NCBI GenBank assembly: GCA_035771165.1
Contig: JAWNZC010000114.1
Span: 2,413,001 to 2,477,000, forward strand
Length of the DNA stretch: 64,000 nucleotides
Source of the DNA: Paragorgia papillata
Lineage: Eukaryota; Cnidaria; Anthozoa; Scleralcyonacea; Coralliidae
Direction: 5' to 3'
Of this stretch, positions 32,945 to 43,126 are shown piece by piece (position 1 is the first letter of the stretch; each line of letters starts with the position of its first letter). Position numbers and translations under genes: made by a program. The notes beneath the pieces were generated by a model. The model had not been told where the DNA came from, ran no database searches, and worked only from the letters and a program-made list of their open reading frames with translations.

Positions 32945-33290
32945 AAAGTTGGTGAACTGTGAGGATTTTTAATAAGGAAATACTGACGTTTCGAACAGAG
33001 CCCTTCATCAGAGTAAAATGTAGAGTGCTGTGTAGGCAGTGTTTTAGATATAGAGCAAAGTGAAAAGATGGTAAACTGCTGAGAATAGTTTTGAGAACGA
33101 AATACTGACGTTTCAAGCAGAGTCCTTCGTCAGAGTAAAAAGTAGAGTGCTGTGTATAGGCAGTGTTTTAGATAGAGCAAAGTGAAAAGATGGTAAACTG
33201 CTGAGATTTTTAGAACGGAACGGAGCCCTTCATCAGAGTAAAATGTAGAGTGCTGCGCAGGCAGTCAGTTTTAAATAAATAGAGCAAAGT
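32945..33290 (-). mobile_element. Array of class A hammerhead terminal repeats, minus strand
   Basis: Complete minus-strand cores at 32981-33015 and 33103-33137 and a shortened third near 33225-33245, spaced about 122 bp, with AGAGTGCTGTGTAGGCAGTG between. Confidence 0.75.
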
Positions 33291-33342
33291 TGAACTCTCC
33301 TGACAAGGACGATGTATAAAGTGTATATCTATATAATTATAA

Positions 33343-33574
33343 TCCAAATAGTGAAATAAAAGTAGCGTGCTGCGTAGGCAGTGTAGAAACAACAATCGAA
33401 ATATATAGCAAGGTTAGATAAACTGCCGAAACAGAGAACGTAGGAATCTAACGTTTCGAGCGGAGGCCCTTCGACAGAGAGAAACATTTCTCTTTGACGA
33501 AGGGCCTTCGCTCGAAACGTTAGACTCCTACGTTCTCTGTTTCGGCAGTTTATCTTACCTTACTATATTTCGAT
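33343..33574. mobile_element. Hammerhead doublet P1 with 13-bp TSD
   Basis: 232 bp made of two inverted Penelope terminal repeats meeting at their hammerheads. Flanked by TATATAATTATAA at 33330-33342 and 33575-33587. Both cores carry single changes (CUGUCGA on minus, UUGACGA on plus), so they are probably inactive now. Confidence 0.85.
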
Positions 33575-34038
33575 TATATAATTATAAGGTGTTCTCACAT
33601 CTCCAAACTATATCTGACGAGCTGTAGTACACGAAACACATATATATATGTACACTGAATATTCAACAAATATAGAAAATGGTCGATCGTGCGTATCTGT
33701 CGAGTATAGCTTGATGCAAACACTGCAGTGAGTGCGCGAGTTTGGGAAAATCTGATAGTTCAGTTTGCGTGATATATAGCGGCGGAAACTATAAATTATG
33801 CATTAATTTTTATAGTGCGTTATCACTCATATTTTTTTTTTAAAGTTCGCGGTGAATGCCATAACCTCTGCCACGCACGCTCATCAATTTCCATACCAGT
33901 CGACCAGAGTTGTGTGTCATAACATAAGTCACGAGCCAAGGCCAACCGACAATTTAAAGAAATATAATATAAAACACAATCCGAAGACGAACATCTTGAA
34001 AACCCAATATATGGATTAAGACAAGACAAAGATGAAAC

Positions 34039-34077
34039 GGTAATATTTCGACTTTATTACAAAGTCATCATCAGACC
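34039..34077 (-). ncRNA. Hammerhead ribozyme, class C
   Basis: GGU, CUGAUGA, stem II GACUUU/AAAGUC with loop GUAAU, GAAAU, AUU, ACC. GGU pairs with ACC as stem I. Confidence 0.7.
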
Positions 34078-34153
34078 AAGGGAATAAAAAAGAATATAAA
34101 GACAAAAAATAAAAATAAATATAAAGAACGTATATATTTAATTTTAGTCACTT

Positions 34154-34192
34154 GGTCTGATGATGACTTTGTAATAAAGTCGAAATATAACC
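34154..34192 (+). ncRNA. Hammerhead ribozyme, class C, second arm
   Basis: Same architecture as 34039-34077 with GAAAU-AUA-ACC. Six-base-pair stem II is perfect. Confidence 0.7.
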
Positions 34193-34289
34193 GTTTCATC
34201 TTTGTCTTGTCTTAATCCATATCTTGGGTTTTCAAGATGTTCGTCTTTGGATTGTGTTTTATCTTATATAAGTCACGAAGTCGACCGGA

Positions 34290-34800
34290 ATTGAGCAGAC
34301 AAGTCTTGGAACATGAGTCCAACGTAGCCATGGCCTGCAAGCCTTGGCCTTGCCCGGGGTAAATGTGTCGTGTTTACACTGGCACAAGCCTGACCAAGGC
34401 CAATGCATAGGCCAACAAAAGAAGCCTAGATATTCTGGCCAAGGTCAGCCCAGGACGTGTTTACACTGCCAAAAAGTAGGCCAAAGTTAGGCCAAGGCTT
34501 GCAGTGTAAACACGGCTTATAATTATACACGTGTATATATTAAACGTGACCTTATTCTTTGCCGCGTACACGTTTAGCACGTTTCAAGCAATGTTATGCA
34601 TCAACATGCATTAGTTTATATGGCTTGGTTCCAAAATGTTTTCGGAGCAAAAATATAAACAGTTTCTATCTACAGGAAGGATACAGATCAGTTAATGTAC
34701 AAAACAGGACTTTTCTGAAAGACTCAATATAAATATCTCTAACAAGAACCTACATTTTACCAAATCAGCCTGGGTGAGGTTCTTATATGTTCTTATATAA
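34290..34800. repeat. GGCCAAGGC-rich repeat and AT-rich DNA
   Basis: GCCAAGGC and GTGTTTACACTG words in both orientations (34340-34515) suggest a decayed TIR element. The remainder is unassigned. Confidence 0.45.
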
Positions 34801-34818
34801 ATAAATTCTTAATTTCAG

Positions 34819-35120
34819 TCTGAGGTTCTTATAGTTGAAGGTTCTCGTTAGCGGTTTTTTACTGTATGGAACTTTTAATTATTATTTGCTGTATTGAAGT
34901 CGGAACTTTGAAGTTGTCCTTCAGATGAATGTTTTGACGTCGTGCTCCATATTCGCAAAAAACTGACACAATTTGAGTCTGAGGTTCTTATAGTTGAAGG
35001 TTCTTGTTAGCGGTTTTTTACTGTATGGAACTTTTAATTATTATTTGCTGTATTGAAGTCGGAACTTTGAAGTTGTCCTTCAGATGAATGTTTTGACGTC
35101 GTGCTCCATATTCGCAACAA
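34819..35120. repeat. 159-bp tandem duplication
   Basis: TCTGAGGTTCTTATAGTTGA begins at 34819 and 34978; the two units differ at very few positions. Confidence 0.9.
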
Positions 35121-35283
35121 ACTGACACAACGCCAGCTGTAGCGCGCGTGCGAGAGCAGAGTGCAACCGGCCACTCCGCTTGAGCAGAGTGTTGGGCAAG
35201 TGGACGTTCTTTGGCGCAAAAGCCGACAAAAGATCGTTATTAACAATATGCATATTTGGTTTACTTAGTGAATATAATGCATA

Positions 35284-35511
35284 AAGCCCTTATCAAACGA
35301 GAACGCAAGTCATCGCAAGTTGGCAGTCACAATTTCTGTGGCGGTCGTTTGAACACCCAAATTAACAAAATAAAGGTTTCATGAGTGTTTTAAACAAGTT
35401 TTAACTTTGTCACGGTACATTATATTTTCGGGAAACTATTCAGAGCGGCTGGCTGAGATAGCGTGACTGCCAACTTGCGATGACTTGCGTTCTCGTTTGA
35501 TTAGGGCTTAA
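35284..35511. mobile_element. Foldback MITE, copy 2
   Basis: Same ends as 29435-29664 (AAGCCCTTATCAAACGAG / CTCGTTTGATTAGGGCTTA) with the central part in the other orientation. Confidence 0.85.
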
Positions 35512-36149
35512 TGGTAATTTGCTACAACGAGCTAAAGTCACGCTTCTCAGAATCCAACGACAACAAAGAAGTATACATTTTTTAGTTTTTAATATCGTTC
35601 GGAATGTATACGTGTTAAGACTGAACGTTCTAATTGTTCACAGTGCCTACTAAATAAATTCTCGAAGTCATACGTAATTCGTTAAATTTTTTTCCTTTTC
35701 AAAATTCTACTTTCTTGCAGACCTAGTACAACAGTTGTACGATTTGGATTGTGATGACTGGAACTATATACTAGCCTAAAATATAGAGGAGGCGCGGCCA
35801 GGTAAAGACATAATGAAATAAAAGAAACGTTCTCTGACCAAATTATTTTATTACGAGCTTTCGGCTACCAGTTTGTAGCCTTCGACGGGTGAAATAAAAG
35901 TGGGGTAGTGACAAAACAGCGCGAATATACAGCTAAATCAATTAAGGTTGTCCTGGCCAAAGCCAAAAGGTCAAAGCCAAGCGCAAAAATGCTCGTTAAT
36001 AATCCCCAAGAGAGGCAAGTTTAGTTTATTTGTATGATTTTGGCCTATAAATATAGTAAATGTGTGCTTCGCTATTTAAATAGTAATTCCCATCGCACGT
36101 TTCGCGCTTGGCTTTGACCTTTTGGCTTTGGCAAGGACAAGAAGCGAGT
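35512..36149. other. Intergenic; GGCTACAAACTGGTAGCC motif near 35860
   Basis: On the minus strand near 35845-35890 CGTCGAAGGCTAC...GTAGCCGAAAGC looks like a hammerhead stem II with GAAA, but the CUGANGA box is not intact. About 35950-36150 has an inverted pair AAGCCAAAAGGTCAAAGCC / GGCTTTGACCTTTTGGCTT. Confidence 0.45.
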
Positions 36150-36310
36150 ATTGTGGCTGTTTACATGAATTGGGCCTAGAAATTTATTTTCTTGGCCACA
36201 AGAGAAGATTTTGAATGCATGTTCGGATTTGATCTAAATTAAATAAATTCTTCTTTGTAAATTTAGTTTATGCGAGTTTTGGAACCACAATACGATCCTA
36301 ATTAAATCAG
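36150..36310. mobile_element. MITE, diverged copy
   Basis: Related to 31295-31505: TGTTTACATGAATTGGGCC start and AAATTTAGTTTATGCGAG near the end. Confidence 0.55.
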
Positions 36311-36529
36311 CCTACGGTTATAACCACAGCTTAAATAATCAGCCATTATACGTAGATTGAATCTTCCTTATACGAACTCAACATTTAGAGCAGCTACAAG
36401 CAATGTTGAGCAGGTCATGCAAGAAGCAGCGAAGAAGTTGTAACATAAAATTGACTAGGGCATTGGCCTTAGTGCTGTTGCGGTGTCCCTGCATGCCAAA
36501 ACTATTTTTATTTATGTATTTATGTCTGT

Positions 36530-36832
36530 AAAGGTTAGGTAATACGGGCAACATTTTTCTTCAACTTGCAACGCAACGAAAAGCGTTGTTGCACGTATTA
36601 TCACCCATCTTAAACATTGTCACGCATCAATGATTTTGTTGTAAGTTGAAAAAATTTGTTGAAGAAAAGTAGACTCCAGTTCTACTTGCTGCAATATGCT
36701 GATTAAACTTACAACAAAGTGATTGTTGCGCGACAATGTTTAAGGTGGCTGGTAATACGCGCAACAACGCTATTCAACTTGCAACGCAACAATGTTGCTT
36801 GCTCGTATTACTTCATCTTAATTGTTAATGTG
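36530..36832. mobile_element. Foldback MITE, second copy of the 138-476 family
   Basis: TAGGTAATACGGGCAAC ... GCTCGTATTACTTCATCTTA with shared interior words such as AACATTGTCACGCA. Confidence 0.75.
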
Positions 36833-38025
36833 TATCTATAGCAAATGTTAAGCTAATAAAGTACAAAGAATGACAATGTGGTCGTTTAGGAAAACACTAG
36901 CCGATTTAAAAAAGAGGCTGCACACGCAAGGAAAACACTAGCAGTTTCAAAACAGAACCACGCAAAAACTGGTCGTTTTGATACGTGTAGCTCGATACCG
37001 CTAAGTCCGATATCAGGGTCCGAACAAATTTGTCCCTTAGGGCTTTAATAAGTTAACATTAATGGGGGTTTTAATATAGTCGTGAGGACTTATTTTGCTA
37101 ATGAGACAAAGAGTGCATGTTTAGACACAGCCTGCACAGGCGTAGAGGTGCCAGGCCACAAAAAAGGCAACAAAGAGTCAAAGACTCTTTTGTAGATAAT
37201 AAAATTCGACGCATTCTTGCTTGGAGACTGATCTAAAATCTAAATAAGCTCTGGGTAAAGTTTTAAGCCTAAGACGTGACTGGCACTACTGCAGTGAATA
37301 AACAAATCTATTTGGGTTATACGTCCATGTCCTATTTACACGAATTGCCATCCTTAGGTTAGGTTGTGTGTTGGGGTAAGGCTTTCATGAAGTACTTGGG
37401 TTACGTAGGACATGGAATTATTACCTCTATTTGCGTGTTAACGATTTGTATTAACAATAAATACAAGTGAGTCATTTTGACTCCGTGACCCAGAGCAAGT
37501 CAGTCAATATCACCACAGCAACGCAAGTCGAAATGCAACAAGTACCCGCGTGGGTTGTTGGAATAGAACCAAGTTTGTTTGCTCGAGACGTGATGACATC
37601 CGCGTGCATTTAGCTTCATGACGGACCATCAAGGTGTAAACAGGTAGCTCAAGTTTTCGACGTTGTAGGAGGGTTAGCCTGCTAAGGGGCAGAACTTTAC
37701 TATAAAGTGCTGGACAAGATTGTACGACACATCACTGTCCCACTCCAACAGCAAGCATATTAAAGTCTTATTTGTATGCGCCTTATCGCCAATATGAATT
37801 CCGGCTGCTATACTTTTGTAAGAAATAAGAATTGTCTAAACTCACGCGTGAGTTTGGAGTTTAATGCAGAGTTGCGGCCAGAGACTGTGATTTGAGTCTG
37901 AAGAGATAAATTTGCCCTGCAGAAAACTTAAACGTCCAGCAAATTTTTTGCCTCGAATAAAATCTGTCCTGCTGTAAACTTTGACTATTTCTACCCTTGG
38001 CCAATGAGCTACTCTCTTTGAACCA
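36833..38025. other. Intergenic, nothing recognised
   Basis: No ORF with family resemblance, no clear repeat ends and no RNA gene seen. Confidence 0.55.
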
Positions 38026-38029
38026 AAGA

Positions 38030-38305
38030 CATTGCATGTATCACTAGCTAATTGCATCATGCATGTATCACTAGCTAATTGCATCGTGCATGTATCACTA
38101 GCTAATTGTATGATGCATGTATCACTAGCTAATTGTATGATGCATGTATCACTATCTAATTGCATCGTGCATGTATCACTAGCTAATTGCATGATGCATG
38201 TATCACTAGCTAATTGCATGATGCATGTATCACTAGCTAATTACATCATGCATGTATCACTAGCTAATTGCATCGTGCATGTATCACTAGCTAATTGCAT
38301 CGTGT
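38030..38305. repeat. 27-bp minisatellite, about 10 copies
   Basis: Unit TGTATCACTAGCTAATTGCA plus a variable ATSRTGCA end. The unit is a multiple of three, so both strands stay open (plus strand reads MHVSLANCI per unit). Confidence 0.95.
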
Positions 38306-38317
38306 TAATCATCGTAA

Positions 38318-38424
38318 TAAATCACCTGTCAAAAAATGGGTTCGTGATTAGTCATATGACTTTTGACACTTAAACAATCATATGATTAATCACGAACCCA
38401 TTTTTTGACAGGTGATTAATTAGG
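38318..38424. repeat. Near-perfect palindrome
   Basis: AATCACCTGTCAAAAAATGG at the left and CCATTTTTTGACAGGTGATT at the right with a short loop. It abuts the 27-bp minisatellite. Confidence 0.85.
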
Positions 38425-38834
38425 CTATTGTTGAAGTGTCAAAATTTTCCTCTAAAAAATGCATTTTTAAAAGGTAAACGTACGTGTGAACTGTGGCACG
38501 GTTCACGGGAGGTTAAATGGTAGTGCTGTAGTACGATGTCCTAAACTATTACAGAATCATCCTCAGAGAATCTCGCTCGAGTCAGCCGAATTTTTCGATT
38601 GAGTTTATAGCAGTGTAAGAAGTCATGAAAAACAATTTTCTCACTGTCCTAAACCGTTTCTGGAAAAACACGTCACCAACCACTGACATTACTGTGAAAG
38701 CTCTATTGAAGCCCCCCTCTCTATTAAGCCCCATTCCTCTCGATTAAGCCCCCCTTAGAGCTCCGATTTTCAAAGAAGTCTCTTCCTCTTTGAAGGTCCC
38801 GACGCGTTAGATCAATGGTGGCATAATTTCTTCA

Positions 38835-38985
38835 TGTAATATATCATACACGAGGAGGAGTGTTTCATCAGGATATCCAAACACTGAGACGTTTGTTGAA
38901 AACCGAGGCGAAGCCGAGGTTTTTGAACAAACTTCGAAGTGTTTGGATATGCTGATGAAACACTCCTCCCAGTGTATGATATAGC
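38835..38985. mobile_element. Foldback element
   Basis: TATATCATACACGAGGAGGAG / CTCCTCCCAGTGTATGATATA arms with pairing through TCATCAGGATATCCAAACAC. Confidence 0.8.
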
Positions 38986-39261
38986 ATCTCAAACAAATCA
39001 GTATTTTAAGAGAAATTCAAGGTAAAAGTTTCCTTAATTTCTTCCTCCGATATCCAAACCACAGACACGGTACTGATTTCCTTTGTGTTTTCCTCATGAA
39101 TTATTAATGAGTTTGAGATTTCAATTTCAAGGCTTTGTTATCAAGCTCTGGATATCAACTTTGCGTAGTCCACTCGCGGCTCCCCCGTGAAATTCCTGAC
39201 TTTAGCACGTACTGAGGACGTTGTTATGTAAGACGACTAATCGGATACGAAGGTTTAACAC

Positions 39262-40085
39262 GTTAAGGCCTTGGACCTCTCCCTGTGCTGAATAAAATCG
39301 TTTGGCGTTATTAAAACTCGTCGTCAGGCTTCAACGTGTTAACCTTCTCATTAGCTGCAGCTGCAAATGCTTTTCTGCATGTGCATCGGTTACACGATTG
39401 AGACCCCGTTTACACTAGAGCAAAAGTATCCGGATTCACATTGTTTTTTATTCCCATGAGGATGAAAAACAATGTGAATCCGGATACTTTTGCTCTTGTG
39501 TAAACGGGGCCTAAGAAGCCGGCTGCAACATAGAAAGCTTTCGATTGCCTTTAAACCGGCGGGTCACCTCAAGTACACACACGTCCCCCAACAGTGATGC
39601 ATAAAAGCAATAAGTTTGCCACTTGATTACAGAAAATAAGGAGTACGCATAAATCAACAGATAAGAGTGGGAGGAGAAAGAAACAGAATTTAACTTTCGT
39701 TGCAATTGACACCAAACTCCCTAAAAGTATTAAAACTAGTTCATGTCTTCAACAAAAATACCCGCTAGGTCTATATATCAAGAAATAGTTCACATGAATC
39801 TACTCCAATGCACTAGGAACCGTATACTTAACACTTTGAGGCCTGGACCTCTCCCTGTGCTGAATAAAATCGTCTGGCGTTAGCCAGAATAAAATAAAGA
39901 CTCGTCTTCGGCTTCAAAGTGTTAAGAGATAGTTTTAACACTTTGAGGCCTGGACATCTCCCTGTGCTGAATAAAATCGTCTGGCGTTAGCCAGAATAAA
40001 ATAAAGACTCGTCTTCGGCTTCAAAGTGTTAAGAGATAGTTTTAACACTTTGAGGCCTGGACATCTCCCTGTGCTGAATAAAATA
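39262..40085. repeat. Cluster of TTAA MITEs plus a palindromic element
   Basis: MITE at 39262-39352, then GTTTACAC palindrome 39404-39512 (GAGCAAAAGTATCCGGATTC arms), then three abutting MITEs at 39829-39925, 39935-40032 and about 40041-40085 (truncated). Confidence 0.8.
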
Positions 40086-40404
40086 CTATGGCTCTAACTA
40101 AACTGGCAAACATCTAAATTGTTTATGGGAGTTACGCTGAGCCCAACAGAACACGTTGTGTTTACTTTAAAATTATAGCAACCTTAGCGGGAAAGATATA
40201 ATAATTCCAATCAAGAGCCTTTCTTCCAGTTGGGATCCGATTGGAGTACACGACCTCCCAGCTCCTAACAGTTGGTGATGCGTGTATAATTTATACTCGG
40301 TTGATCGATCTTTTAATAAATTGAACTTATTCCCAGTGCTAAACTACCTAAGTTTTTAACACCGAACGAAGCAAATCGGGGGATATATATATACTTCTAT
40401 ATAT

Positions 40405-40573
40405 GATAAAATAAAAGTAGCGTGCTGCGTAGGCAATGTTAGATATACTGCCGAAACAGAGAACGTAGGAATCTAACGTTTCGAGCGAAGGCCCTTCGTC
40501 AGAGAGAAACGTTTCTCTCTGACGAACGTTCTCTGTTTCGGCAGTATATCTAACCTTACTATATTTCGATTGT
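40405..40573. mobile_element. Hammerhead doublet P2 with 13-bp TSD
   Basis: 169 bp flanked by TACTTCTATATAT at 40392-40404 and 40574-40586. The left (minus-strand) arm keeps a complete class B core (40472-40506); the right arm has lost most of its core. Confidence 0.85.
40472..40506 (-). ncRNA. Hammerhead ribozyme, class B, in doublet P2
   Basis: UCU-CUGACGA, GGGC/GCUC stem II, GAAAC-GUU-AGA. Confidence 0.7.
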
Positions 40574-40589
40574 TACTTCTATATATATA

Positions 40590-41300
40590 TACTTCAATTG
40601 ACAATCGATCTATTTGTTGACGTTGCAGCAACTTATAAAGCCGTTCTGACTGACGACAGTGATGTGACAACATACATATGGCCATATATAGAATAGGTTT
40701 TAAATGAGGATTTTTCTGTATACAATGCGTAGGAGATGACATGTTTACTCCATCGTAAATGACCGAACCTTTCCTGAATTACATACTCTCTCTTCCGAAA
40801 TTATGTCTCGAAAAATGGCCCAAAACGGAACCTTATCATCTTGTTGACGACAGTAAGCTTCGCTTGACGCTATGTCCTTTCGCGTGACACAATACGACAT
40901 GTTATGACGTATTTTGTGCTAGTCCCCAAACCACCGACGTCTTTCCGCTGTCCTCAATCCAAAGCGCTGAGGCTAATTGCGTCACGAGCATCACGTATCT
41001 GCAAAGACTACGACTGATTAAGTTGCTCAGTGGTCACCGATACCGTCAGTATGAGTAAGATCGTCAACACGCAAAGTAGGCTCAGGAAACACAATCGACA
41101 ACATCGTAGCAAAACGAAACATATAAACAAGAATATTTTGGTATACCTCATGTGCAAAGACTAGAGTATAAGGAAAATTGCCGAAACTCGAACCTTGGTG
41201 GGAAATTTTGAACTTACCGATAAGCTTAGCTGCTGAATGTTAAAAGAAGCTTGGATTCTCAGAATACAAAAGGTGTGTGATTGATTATATGTCAGTTTAT
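40590..41300. other. Intergenic, nothing recognised
   Basis: No supported feature. Confidence 0.5.
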
Positions 41301-41511
41301 GTATATCTCGCGTGTTAGATGCATTTTAATAATACACTGCATAGTAACTTACAGAAACTAGAAAACCTTATATTAACGTTGTTATAGAGTGAATATAGTG
41401 TATATGTATATATATATATATGTATATATATGTAATAGTTCAAATACGGGACTGAGGACTTTACTGGGATTGCACAAGGGCTTTGTAATCCCGGTAAAGT
41501 CCGACGTCGAT

Positions 41512-41588
41512 ATATATATATATATATATATACACAAAGCATGAAGTATAGTTTACCTTAAATATATATATATATATTTAGTTTACCT

Positions 41589-41677
<89 letters not shown>

Positions 41678-41695
41678 TTATTTATTTATATTAGC
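41512..41695. repeat. (AT)n microsatellite
   Basis: Long AT dinucleotide runs with two copies of TAGTTTACCTTAAATATA. Confidence 0.95.
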
Positions 41696-41699
41696 GCGA

Positions 41700-42835
41700 T
41701 TGCATGCATGTGTCAAGGTCAGTGCTACAGAAACACAGAAGTGCTAACCGGCTTATTGACTTATAGTATAAATGCAGTATATTGCATGACTGATATCTTA
41801 AATACACGAAATTATTTACTCGAGTTTCGCTAGATACAAATTTATTTATACAATCTACACGCAGTGACTCATGAACCACTGGCAACATTGTCTTAGAAAT
41901 TGTGTTGCAGAGTTTCTTCATTCAAATCAAGGTACGGTCTACTGACAGAATTATACGAACATGCACTTTCATGTTTCTTTCATGTTTTTCTTGTATTTAC
42001 AAACAAAAGCTTTGTCTGTACTATACATGCAATTAAAATGATAAAACCGTCCTCTGTCAGAAGCTACAATGCATGACAATTAGCTCCGAGCGAAAAGGAA
42101 TTGGAAGTCAGCAAGTGCAAGTTAGATCGACTGGGTCAACTGTATACCTTGGTATGACCTCTTCTAAAGTTTTCGCGTTGGCTTCGATCTACTTGAATCA
42201 ACAAAAATATGAATTGTGTTGGGTATATATGCAGCTAAAATAAAAAAATAAATCCAGTAGATTTCTACAAGCATGCTACATCTTCATCCTCAGTAAAACC
42301 AACAGTGTCCCCAATTAGTTCTGTGAGCTAAATACATTTGACACTTATATAAATAAAGTTTACAACATACACACGCATATTTTGTATTCATTCAAGCATT
42401 TTTGCGTGTTCAAATAAGCTTTTTGAAGTTCCCTCTTCAATGACACGGTGAAACGTGACTGTCTTATTAATATATACTGTATAAAAAGTGTTTCCGGAGC
42501 CGTTCTGATCAGTACTGCAGGATTATAATTTAAAACTAGGAGATAAAAAAAAGCCAAAATTACCCTAAAGGATTTAAGAGAAGCTTTTCGATTCTATTTC
42601 CAGTATGACGTTCGTTTAGTTAATTAAGAGTTTGAATTTGTTCGAACAATTTTAGCCAAGATGATTGAACTAATTCTATTTTATCAGTCTATCCAACAGA
42701 GTGGAGAGAAGCTTATAATGAAATGGTTATAATGGTTTTTAAATATATACATTTCAGTAAGATAAGATCAAACTTAATTTATGCCTTTCGTTTTGAATAC
42801 ACGAATACAGTCTTGGAAAGCTACAGTTTACACAT
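41700..42835. other. Intergenic, nothing recognised
   Basis: AT-rich DNA with no recognisable gene or repeat end. Confidence 0.5.
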
Positions 42836-42934
42836 ACATAGTTTTATAGAATTATGGTTTTTGGCATGCCCCAAGGCTCGATATTAGGTTCAGTGCTCTT
42901 CAACTTATATGTTAATGATCTACAAAAGGACTAT

Positions 42935-43126
42935 AAAAGTAGCGTGCTGCGTAGAAACAACAATCGAAATATAGTAAGGTTAGATATACATACTGCCGAA
43001 ACAAAGAACGTAGGAATCTAACGTTTCGAGCGAAGGTCCTTCGACGTTTCTCTCTGACGAAGGCCCTTCGCTCGAAACGTTAGATTCCTACGTTCTCTGT
43101 TTCGGCAGTATATCTAACCTTACTAT
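42935..43126. mobile_element. Hammerhead doublet P3 with 13-bp TSD, inside a LINE
   Basis: 192 bp of two inverted Penelope terminal repeats. Flanked by ACAAAAGGACTAT at 42922-42934 and 43127-43139. Removing it rejoins the LINE frame ...NDLQKDYDCSCFQYAD. The plus arm has a complete core, the minus arm lacks CUGACGA. Confidence 0.9.
43051..43084 (+). ncRNA. Hammerhead ribozyme, class B, in doublet P3
   Basis: UCU-CUGACGA, stem-loop II, GAAAC-GUU-AGA. Confidence 0.65.

Larger units (their letters stand above)
33936..34267. mobile_element. Class C hammerhead foldback with about 11-bp TSD
   Basis: Two inverted arms (about 33963-34085 and 34145-34267), each with a hammerhead core, around an AT-rich loop. 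ATAAGTCACGA occurs at 33924-33934 and 34268-34278, an apparent target duplication. Confidence 0.7.

Noticed and set aside
35840..35895. Another hammerhead with stem GGCTAC/GTAGCC
   Set aside because: The stem and GAAA are present but the CUGANGA box reads CGUCGAA, so an active core cannot be claimed.
38030..38305. Secreted repeat protein (MHVSLANCI units)
   Set aside because: Open on both strands because the unit is 27 bp; no signal, no start or end context and no splice support.
41512..41695. AT-rich origin or scaffold attachment region
   Set aside because: Only a long AT microsatellite; nothing else supports such a role.
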